Of a DNA stretch of 6,873 nt, positions 1 through 5,318 are shown one piece after another. The stretch's first letter is position 1; the number at the start of each line of letters is the position of its first letter. This stretch comes from a bacterium (GTDB lineage: Bacteria > Arandabacterota > Arandabacteria > Arandabacterales > JALGWA01), in NCBI GenBank assembly GCA_025774425.1, contig JALGWA010000067.1, positions 1-6,873 on the forward strand, written 5' to 3'. A model generated the notes under the pieces. It was not told the origin of the DNA and ran no database searches. It saw only the letters and a program-made list of their open reading frames with translations. The translations under genes were made by a program, and so were the position numbers.

Positions 1-735
1 GAGCCTGGCCACGATCGCTTCGAGCCTCTCCCGCGGCACCTCCTCGAGGGTGGACATGGCGGGCGGATTCTCGAGGCTGTAGACCTGGACGAACACCGGC
101 TTGATCCCGGCCACCTTCTCCAGCCAGGCGTCTATGTCGGCGTCGCCGGCGTTGGTGACTCCGCCCCGGACGAACATCGACTGGAGCGTCACGTCGTCGA
201 GCCGCTTGAGGCCGTCGACGACGCTGTCCAAAGTGATGCCGGGCGCCGGACGGTTCACCTTCTCGAAGACCTCCTGCGTGCCGGCGTCGAGTTTCATTAT
301 CCTGACATCGAGCCTGTCGAGCGCCCTCCTCACGTCCTCGCGCCCGGCGACACAAGAGTTGGACAGTATGGCCACCCTGGCGTCCGTCCCGCTCCGGTCC
401 CTCACCTCGAGGACCTTCTCCACTATCGCCTCGAAGTCCGGGTGCACCGTGGACTCGCCGTTGCCGGAGAACGTGATGTAGGCGGGCGGCGGCTTGATGC
501 CGGGCAACGCCCTCTCGAGCGCCCTCTCGACGTCCGCCGCGGACGGCAGGTCCCCGAGATGGCCGCCGGCGTCGGGCTCGACGTACCTGGTCCAACCGTA
601 GTGGCAATAGATGCAGTTGAAGGGACAGAGCTTGCTCCCGGTCGGCATGATGTTGAGCCCGAGCGAACGGCCCAGCCTCCGCGAGTTCACGGGGCCGTAC
701 ACTATCCCCTTCTGCAGACCCAGCGTCCTCACCAT
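1..735 (-). CDS. Radical SAM protein, COG0731/TYW1-like, C-terminus cut by window edge
   Basis: This frame stays open from an ATG at 735 to the window edge (245 codons), so the C-terminus is missing. Residues 37-44 are CPFNCIYC, the CX3CX2C motif that binds the [4Fe-4S] cluster of radical SAM enzymes. It follows a GPVNSRRLGRSLGLN segment (residues 14-28), typical of COG0731 proteins. SGNGESTVHPDF near residues 90-101 fits the SAM-binding GGE-type motif of the family. Later alternating strands and helices fit the partial TIM barrel. Archaeal relatives of this group act in wyosine tRNA modification; bacterial members mostly have no known substrate, so none is assigned here. The start is supported by GAGGAGG about 6-7 nt upstream (742-748). 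The gene lies 253 nt downstream of the SAM hydrolase and may have its own promoter near 848. The family is clear; the substrate is unknown. Confidence 0.9.
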   Translation of the reverse strand, partial: MVRTLGLQKGIVYGPVNSRRLGRSLGLNIMPTGSKLCPFNCIYCHYGWTRYVEPDAGGHLGDLPSAADVERALERALPGIKPPPAYITFSGNGESTVHPDFEAIVEKVLEVRDRSGTDARVAILSNSCVAGREDVRRALDRLDVRIMKLDAGTQEVFEKVNRPAPGITLDSVVDGLKRLDDVTLQSMFVRGGVTNAGDADIDAWLEKVAGIKPVFVQVYSLENPPAMSTLEEVPRERLEAIVARL

Positions 736-988
736 ATCAATTCCTCCTCGCCTGCCGCTCCAACCCCGGGGCGGGCCCGCCGCGATACCACACCCGAGCA
801 TCGGGCCGGCCCGACGGCGCGGAGCGCCCGTCGACACCGCCCGCCCGATTATACTCTCCGCAGGGACGTTCCGCCATTCCCGGCGTCACTCACAAGGGCT
901 TCGGACCCGGCCGCCGGCGCCCTCGAGCTCGGCGTATTCGTCCGCCCGCCGCATGCCCCTCCCGACGACACCGGGACGTTCCGGGCGC
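736..988 (-). other. Intergenic leader rich in palindromes, no gene seen
   Basis: These 253 nt between the SAM hydrolase stop and the radical SAM start hold no convincing gene. They contain a perfect 12-bp palindrome (770-781), a perfect 14-bp palindrome (801-814), and a strong GC-rich hairpin with one bulge and a 3-nt loop (about 812-833). An 11-bp direct repeat GGGACGTTCCG occurs at 863-873 and 973-983. None of the hairpins is followed by a T-run on either strand, so they do not look like intrinsic terminators. If transcription starts just below the candidate promoter at 848-853, most of this structure lies in the radical SAM leader RNA. Confidence 0.6.
848..876 (-). promoter_or_regulatory. 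Possible promoter for the radical SAM gene
   Basis: On the minus strand, positions 853-848 read TATAAT, a perfect -10 hexamer standing out in a very GC-rich stretch. The hexamer 17 nt upstream (876-871, TGGCGG) matches the -35 consensus poorly (2 of 6), so an activator or another sigma factor would be needed. Transcription would start near 841 and give a leader of about 105 nt. One copy of the 11-bp repeat GGGACGTTCCG (863-873) overlaps the -35 end and the spacer. Support rests mainly on the -10 match. Confidence 0.35.
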
Positions 989-1789
989 CTACATCCGGCC
1001 GCCGTCGACCAGCAGTATGCCGTCTCCCGTCCCGAGCCCCAGAAGCCGGGCCGCGTTCCCTTCCCGCACGGATATCTCGAGGAAGCCCGAGCTCCCGACG
1101 ATGGCGAGCAACTCGCCGGGCGGCACCGCTTCATAGCACGCCACCAGCGGAAAACTCGCGTCCCTGCCGTGGACGGCGATGCGACCCCACCGGCCGATCA
1201 CGGCATCCACGAGGCGCGCGGGACAGGTCGTGATCACGTTGCCGAAAGCGTCCACCCACGCGACGCCGGCCTTGACGCCCTCGGGCCCGGCTTCGGCCTC
1301 CGGCGCATCGAGCCGGACGAAGTCGGACACCTCCCGGCCGAGCGCGCCGATATCGAGACCCGCGGAGAGACGAGCCGCCACGGGGGCGAAAACGTCACGG
1401 CCGTGGAAGGTCGAGCTCACGGGCCTGAGATAGAGATCCTCCCTCTCGACCCTGACGAGCGCATCGTACCCCCTGCCGGTCAGCACCGGCGCGAGGACGC
1501 CGTTGTCCGGGGCGAGGAAGTACCGGCCCTCCGACCTGGCGCAGATCACCGCCCTGTCGCTCCCCACACCCGGGTCGACGACGACCGCGAAGACGGTCCC
1601 CTCGGGGAAGTAGTCCAGCGACGCCGAGAGAGCGTACGAGCCGGCCGCCACGTCGTGCCTGGGAACCGAATGCGTGACGTCGACGATGCGGGCCTCAGGG
1701 TTGACGCCGAGGATCACTCCCTTCATCACCCCGACATAGACGTCATGGAGACCGAAATCCGTTATCAGCGCAATGACGGGACGCCTCAT
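989..1789 (-). CDS. SAM hydroxide adenosyltransferase (SAM hydrolase, DUF62 family)
   Basis: The 266-residue product matches the S-adenosyl-L-methionine hydroxide adenosyltransferase family along its full length. These cytosolic enzymes use water to cleave SAM to adenosine and methionine and are related to SAM fluorinase and chlorinase. Visible family motifs are ALITDFGLHDVYVG (7-20), VVDPGVGSDR (70-79), STFHGRDVFAP (126-136) and WVDAFGNVITT (178-188). D72, R79 and H129 correspond to the Asp-Arg-His catalytic set described for archaeal members. I see no insertion typical of fluorinase or chlorinase. I chose the ATG at 1789 because the family normally begins a few residues before the TDFG motif. 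A GTG at 1819 would add 10 residues; neither start has an ideally spaced ribosome-binding site. The gene follows the four membrane genes after 55 nt, so read-through from their promoter is likely. Why SAM cleavage would accompany them is unknown. Confidence 0.92.
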   Translation of the reverse strand: MRRPVIALITDFGLHDVYVGVMKGVILGVNPEARIVDVTHSVPRHDVAAGSYALSASLDYFPEGTVFAVVVDPGVGSDRAVICARSEGRYFLAPDNGVLAPVLTGRGYDALVRVEREDLYLRPVSSTFHGRDVFAPVAARLSAGLDIGALGREVSDFVRLDAPEAEAGPEGVKAGVAWVDAFGNVITTCPARLVDAVIGRWGRIAVHGRDASFPLVACYEAVPPGELLAIVGSSGFLEISVREGNAARLLGLGTGDGILLVDGGRM

Positions 1790-1819
1790 ATCAACGCGCA
1801 AGACCTCATATCCGGACAC

Positions 1820-1836
1820 CGGCCGTCAGTCGGCCG
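1820..1836 (-). other. Intercistronic hairpin upstream of the SAM hydrolase
   Basis: CGGCCG, five bases, CGGCCG form a 6-bp all-GC stem with a 5-nt loop in the minus-strand transcript. It lies between the stop codon of the membrane-protein gene (1845-1847) and the SAM hydrolase start. A GGGAGG (about 1839-1844) sits just 5' of the stem and the alternative GTG start (1819) just 3' of it. No T-run follows, so it is not a standard terminator. It may affect mRNA stability or start choice. Confidence 0.45.
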
Positions 1837-1844
1837 CCGCCTCC

Positions 1845-2477
1845 CTAGCTCGCTCCCATGAGAGGCCTGATCCAATCGTTCACGAGGAACGAGAACCTGC
1901 CCATGAGAAGCGAGATTCTCGCCATGATGGTGTAGCCGAAGCTAGCGCCGAACGAGATCATCAGGAACCAGATGCCCACCCGGCTCACCTTGCCGAGGAC
2001 GCCCTTGTGCTCCGCGGAGAAGTAGAAATAGAGAAGCACCGAGATGACACCCGCGATGAAGACGGCGTTCCAGAGGACATCGATGCCGGCGATCCCGCGC
2101 AGTTGTAGTATCGTGTCCCTGGACTGCGGGAGAACCTCGCCGTGCAGCTTCTGCAGGAACATGACGCCGATGTAATACCCTATGTAGACGGCCAGCGCCA
2201 GGCGCGCCATCCACGCGATCCTCGGGATGTACCGGAAATACAGCAATATGCCGAGCGCCATGGGAATGAGAAGCACCACGCTCCCGGAGAAGTCACGGAA
2301 CAGCGGCATGAACAGGTTGGGCATCAATGTCTGCTGATTGGCCAGCCCTATGTAGTAGCCGAGCGACATGCCTGCGAACAGGCTCTCGGCGAACCTGAAG
2401 AAGGGATTGTCCTTGTACAAGAAACTCAGTATGCACAGCGTCAGGAACGCATTGATCCACACGCCGATTGAAACCAT
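1845..2477 (-). CDS. Six-helix integral membrane protein of unknown function
   Basis: I do not recognise a characterised family for this 210-residue protein. It is very hydrophobic, with about six membrane helices near residues 3-20, 29-46, 63-81, 90-108, 132-153 and 164-187. GYYIG, a GxxxG-type helix-packing motif, occurs at 40-44 and again at 100-104 in similar surroundings (L, seven residues, GYYIG, then Q and L), so the first four helices may be an internal duplication. A conserved-looking C-terminal stretch, FGASFGYTIMARISLLMGR, spans 176-194. There is no signal peptide. The ATG at 2477 follows a GAGGT ribosome-binding site that overlaps the TAG stop of the preceding gene, with a gap of only 3 nt, which suggests translational coupling. 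It is the last of four consecutive membrane genes and is probably a subunit of the same complex. Confidence 0.85.
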   Translation of the reverse strand: MVSIGVWINAFLTLCILSFLYKDNPFFRFAESLFAGMSLGYYIGLANQQTLMPNLFMPLFRDFSGSVVLLIPMALGILLYFRYIPRIAWMARLALAVYIGYYIGVMFLQKLHGEVLPQSRDTILQLRGIAGIDVLWNAVFIAGVISVLLYFYFSAEHKGVLGKVSRVGIWFLMISFGASFGYTIMARISLLMGRFSFLVNDWIRPLMGAS

Positions 2478-2480
2478 GCC

Positions 2481-3356
2481 CTACCTCGCTTTCTCCTGCC
2501 TTTTCATGATGAAGTACATGGTGTTGCCGAAGATGATGAAAACGATGATGATGACATGGACGATCGACTGTACGTCCATCCCCGCCATCGCCGAGGTGAT
2601 CTTGATCTCCGGTTGCTCGTAAAGCTCGCGCGCGAACTCATACTTGTCCACGAGCAGCTTCTCGTATTCGGAGCCGCCCTTGAGCCCCCCGAGGAGACTC
2701 ATCATCTGCCCCGCCCTGAGGTAAGCATAGTACTTGGGCGCGGAAACGGCGGTACACCCGACCGCGACGGGGACTCCGAACTGGGCGTTCACGAGGTTCA
2801 CCCAGTACTCGCCTATGATGCCGGTCGCCAGGCTGATGACCACGGCGATATCGTCGTAGTTCCTCGCGTGAGCCATGATCGGCATGTCCTTCGTCGGGTC
2901 GCCGTTCACGTCGGCGGGAAACAGGGACTCTATGCTTATGTCCATCCGCTTCATGGCCGCCTGCGCCCCGTCCTTGTATCCGAGATTGACGAAGTCGACT
3001 CCGTAATTGATATCGTCGAACTCGTCGGCCACCGCCTGCAGCTGGTCGATCGCCATGTTGACGCCGCCGAGCGGAAAGAGCGCCATCACCAGGACCTTCA
3101 CCCTCCTCTGGAAACAGTGGCGCAGAATCGACTGGGCCATCGGGTTGAGCTCCGGTTCGGACGACGGCCCGTAGTCGAACGATATGATGACCGTGTCGTC
3201 CGGACCGAGACTCTCTATCTTGTTGAACAGCTGCTGGACCGGCTTCGTCGGCACGGTCGGCAATCCGATCGGCCTTATGATCGGTACGAGCGCACCTATC
3301 GCAACGAGGAGATAGATGACCCTGCGATCGACGTACAAGAGTTTTCTTGCATTCAT
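2481..3356 (-). CDS. Membrane-anchored soluble domain protein of unknown function
   Basis: The 291-residue product has one membrane helix near residues 13-30 and a second near 264-284, with an alpha/beta soluble domain of about 230 residues between them. Both ends are basic (RK..DRR at the N-terminus, KRQEKAR at the C-terminus), so the positive-inside rule puts both termini in the cytoplasm and the domain outside the membrane. The domain shows alternating hydrophobic strands such as DTVIISFDYG (54-63), RVKVLVMALFPLGG (85-98) and IAVVISLATG (170-179), followed by VPVAVGCTAVSAP (195-207), which looks Rossmann-like. I recognise no catalytic motif. Part of it (195-230) resembles the end of the soluble domain of the first operon protein. 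The ATG at 3356 has AGGAGGAG about 6 nt upstream, overlapping the TAG of the previous gene. It is probably a subunit of the complex encoded by this operon; function unknown. Confidence 0.85.
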   Translation of the reverse strand: MNARKLLYVDRRVIYLLVAIGALVPIIRPIGLPTVPTKPVQQLFNKIESLGPDDTVIISFDYGPSSEPELNPMAQSILRHCFQRRVKVLVMALFPLGGVNMAIDQLQAVADEFDDINYGVDFVNLGYKDGAQAAMKRMDISIESLFPADVNGDPTKDMPIMAHARNYDDIAVVISLATGIIGEYWVNLVNAQFGVPVAVGCTAVSAPKYYAYLRAGQMMSLLGGLKGGSEYEKLLVDKYEFARELYEQPEIKITSAMAGMDVQSIVHVIIIVFIIFGNTMYFIMKRQEKAR

Positions 3357-3368
3357 CCCCGTCTCCTC

Positions 3369-3998
3369 CTAGTCCTTGCCCGTACCGAGATAGGTCGTCT
3401 CGATACCGAGTATGATACGAATCGACATGGACGCCGCGCCGAGGGCCGCCCCGATGATGATGCCGCGCTGGGCCGCGGCGTTGGGGATGCTCATTATCCA
3501 CTCGCTGAGCGGCGTCATCATGCCCCTCGTCATCATGTCCCCGAAGGGGATTCTTCCCATCATCACTATGATGGCGGCGATGAGGAGTATGGTCGCCTCC
3601 ACGTTCCGCGCCCTGAACGCCCTGTACGCCGCGGATGCCACGTAGAAGGAGAGCAACGCGAACATCGTCGCCTGAAGCGGCGAAACCATGTTGACGAACA
3701 TCCACTGGAAGCTCGGATGGACGCCCGTTCCTCCCACCAGGCCGTAGAACGCCATCACCGTAAGCCCGGCAAGCAGGACTATGGAGTATTGCCAGCCCCT
3801 GGACTTCCTCTTGAGCTTGGTCGTGTTCGTCATCACGACGTTGACGGTCCCCAGGGGAAGGGCGAAGGCGGCCACGATGACAAGGGCGGAATCCAGCCAG
3901 TCGTTGGCGCCCGATATGCTTCCATGCGGCACGAAGAAAGCGAAGATAGGGTACAGTCCTATCAGGAAGGTGATCACAAGAGGGATGGTTCTCCGCAT
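3369..3998 (-). CDS. Six-helix integral membrane protein of unknown function
   Basis: This 209-residue protein has about six hydrophobic segments, near residues 5-23, 33-55, 70-88, 105-127, 134-150 and 177-197. Basic loops KLKRKSR (61-67) and YRAFRAR (125-131) are likely cytoplasmic. The methionine-rich segment GDMMTRGMMTPLSEWIMS (153-170) between the last two helices may be an amphipathic or re-entrant stretch. The final helix carries GAALGAASMSIRIILG (183-198), which faintly recalls the last helix of the other six-helix protein in this operon. I recognise no transporter or enzyme family. The ATG at 3998 has GAGGAGGT about 5 nt upstream, and the gene starts 13 nt after the previous stop. Size, helix number and context suggest a pair of related membrane subunits, but this is inference. 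Confidence 0.85.
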   Translation of the reverse strand: MRRTIPLVITFLIGLYPIFAFFVPHGSISGANDWLDSALVIVAAFALPLGTVNVVMTNTTKLKRKSRGWQYSIVLLAGLTVMAFYGLVGGTGVHPSFQWMFVNMVSPLQATMFALLSFYVASAAYRAFRARNVEATILLIAAIIVMMGRIPFGDMMTRGMMTPLSEWIMSIPNAAAQRGIIIGAALGAASMSIRIILGIETTYLGTGKD

Positions 3999-4011
3999 CC
4001 TTACCTCCTCA

Positions 4012-5139
4012 TCAACGCGATGCCAGAAGATTCCTTATCACGGTGGACCCGAAGAAGTACGCGACGATCCCCACCAGAATGGTGACGATGATCAGCGCCT
4101 TCGCGATATCCTGGGCCTTTATACTCCCCAGCAGTATGGGCTCCTTGGACAGATAGGCGCTCGCCGCGTACAGCTCTTCGCCCATCAACGTGTAATCGCA
4201 GGTCGTTACAAAGAACGGCAGCTGGGTCGGGGCGGCTGTGCCCGCGATCTGGATTGCCCCCGTGCTCTGCCCCGTTTCCGCGAGGATCAGCGACTCGGCG
4301 AAGAAGTAGCCGATAAGGAAGTTGGTGGCGGGCCTCTCGCGGACCATCTTGCCGCTCACGGCGGCCGCATAGGCGAACTGGTCATATGTGATGTACGTGA
4401 CCATGTCCTCCCTGAACTGGTCCGGCCGGCCTGCTTCCATGTAGGCCTGTTTGACGGTTTCCCTCGCCGCCGTGAATGTCAACGGATCCTTGTTGGGCAC
4501 TTCGATGTCGGCCCCGTAGACCGCCGTCTGCTTCGCGACGTGGCTGAGTATCGACAGGCTGGCGATCGTCTGGATGTCGCTTATGCTCATGATGCCCGGT
4601 ATGTATATGATCTTCTTGCCCATCTCCGTGGCGCGCCCGACGGCCTCGTCGATGGCGCTGATGCCGGATATCCGCCTGATGTAGAGGTCCTTTCCTCTCT
4701 TGGCCGCATTGATGTAATAGATGACGAGAGAGAACATGAGAACGGCCAGCACGAGAGCGTTCAGCCTGTATGAACGGAACCAGTTGCTCCTGGCCGCCAC
4801 CGGTCCCACCGGGGCCGTGACATAGTCTTGGTCCCCGATCCGGTAGGACAGCCGGTAGTAGTACGGCCTTCCCTCTTCCACGTAGTCCTCGTACGCGCCG
4901 TCGGTGCCGATGGTCGTTCCCACTTCCTCGAACGGACCGCCGCTCGATTCCGACCTCATTATGGAGACCAGGGTCGAGGGTCCCCCTTCCCACTCCAGCG
5001 TCACGCTCTCTCCGCCGTCCCCGGGAGAGTCGAATGCGCGAAGGCCCTGAATCTCCCCGGCGAGGACCGCGGGCGCCGGCGCCTGTGACGCAAGGACGAC
5101 GGCGGCCGCCGCGAGGATGAACAGCAGTGGTGTTTTCAT
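4012..5139 (-). CDS. Signal peptide, FnIII-like, transmembrane protein with DUF6754-like domain
   Basis: This is the first gene of the membrane operon, 375 residues. Residues 1-27 form a signal peptide with likely cleavage AVLA|GEIQ. Residues 31-113 resemble a fibronectin type III domain: VTLEW (46-50), an IMRSES strand, GGPFEEVG (67-74) and YYYRLSYRIG (93-102). A membrane helix follows at about 125-143. The strongly basic AAKRGKDLYIRR (145-156) puts the next domain in the cytoplasm. Residues 157-340 form an alpha/beta domain with GKKIIYIPGIMSISDIQTIA (174-193) and AESLILAETG (281-290), which I associate from memory with DUF6754. A second helix lies at about 347-364. The ATG at 5139 follows GGAGGGGGG by about 3 nt and suits the signal peptide; a start at 5178 would overlap the promoter. 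Its stop is TGA, unlike its TAG-ending neighbours. No enzyme motif is evident; it may link an extracellular binding module to a cytoplasmic domain. Confidence 0.87.
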   Translation of the reverse strand: MKTPLLFILAAAAVVLASQAPAPAVLAGEIQGLRAFDSPGDGGESVTLEWEGGPSTLVSIMRSESSGGPFEEVGTTIGTDGAYEDYVEEGRPYYYRLSYRIGDQDYVTAPVGPVAARSNWFRSYRLNALVLAVLMFSLVIYYINAAKRGKDLYIRRISGISAIDEAVGRATEMGKKIIYIPGIMSISDIQTIASLSILSHVAKQTAVYGADIEVPNKDPLTFTAARETVKQAYMEAGRPDQFREDMVTYITYDQFAYAAAVSGKMVRERPATNFLIGYFFAESLILAETGQSTGAIQIAGTAAPTQLPFFVTTCDYTLMGEELYAASAYLSKEPILLGSIKAQDIAKALIIVTILVGIVAYFFGSTVIRNLLASR

Positions 5140-5168
5140 GTACCCCCCTCCGAAACATGCGTGTTGCA

Positions 5169-5197
5169 ACTTTATCAACGCACTCCGTTCCCGTCAA
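5169..5197 (-). promoter_or_regulatory. Promoter of the four-gene membrane operon
   Basis: On the minus strand, 5197-5192 reads TTGACG (5 of 6 to the -35 consensus). After a 17-nt spacer, 5174-5169 reads TAAAGT (4 of 6), preceded by TGA, which gives an extended -10. Transcription would start near 5162, leaving a leader of about 23 nt before the ATG at 5139. An 8-bp palindrome GTTGCAAC (5163-5170) overlaps the end of the -10 and the start point. Confidence 0.72.
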
Positions 5198-5210
5198 CCC
5201 AAATACGGGG

Positions 5211-5225
5211 GGCCGGTCACCGGCC
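5211..5225. promoter_or_regulatory. 15-bp inverted repeat between divergent promoters, possible operator
   Basis: GGCCGGT, one base, ACCGGCC form a perfect 7-bp inverted repeat. It lies just upstream of the operon -35 (5192-5197) and 13 nt before the TTGACT on the plus strand (5239-5244). This position would let one regulator act on both directions. It could also be chance in GC-rich DNA. Confidence 0.4.
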
Positions 5226-5238
5226 GGGTTCGCCGAAC

Positions 5239-5288
5239 TTGACTTTGCATGGCCGTAATTGGTAGCCTCTCGGAGGCAGGAGTACATT
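5239..5288 (+). promoter_or_regulatory. Candidate promoter elements for the dehydratase-family gene
   Basis: Two weak arrangements are visible. TTGACT (5239-5244) has a good -35 match, but the best -10 after 18 nt is TAGCCT (5263-5268, 3 of 6). Alternatively, TTGGTA (5259-5264, 4 of 6) pairs with TACATT (5283-5288, 4 of 6) after 18 nt, giving a start near 5295. I cannot choose between them from the sequence. Confidence 0.35.
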
Positions 5289-5318
5289 CTTTGGTTCACT
5301 CTCAGAGAGGAGAATCAC

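Noticed and set aside
801..833. GC-rich hairpins as an intrinsic terminator
   Set aside because: No T-run follows on either strand.
886..954. 22-codon minus-strand frame with a nearby GGGAGGGG
   Set aside because: The ribosome-binding site is only about 2 nt from the ATG, the peptide is very short and its composition is uninformative. I cannot support it as a gene.
442..1861. Two long plus-strand open frames (442-1233 and 611-1861)
   Set aside because: They run antisense across the radical SAM and SAM hydrolase genes and the gap between them. The products are Pro/Arg-rich without a domain.
2556..4085. 509-codon plus-strand open frame
   Set aside because: It lies antisense to two membrane-protein genes that have good ribosome-binding sites and tight spacing. 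Its His- and Arg-rich composition is typical of a shadow frame in GC-rich DNA.
5140..5178. Upstream start (5178) for the signal-peptide protein
   Set aside because: It would lie within the promoter -10/spacer region, lacks a ribosome-binding site and would put 13 residues in front of a normal signal peptide.
5265..5309. Short inverted repeats GCCTC/GAGGC (5265-5277) and CTCTC/GAGAG (5299-5309)
   Set aside because: The first is only 5 bp and the second has a 1-nt centre overlapping the ribosome-binding site. Both are likely chance.
5259..5318. TTG start at 5259 for the dehydratase-family gene
   Set aside because: No ribosome-binding site precedes it, and the ATG at 5319 has a good one and matches the N-terminus of the family.
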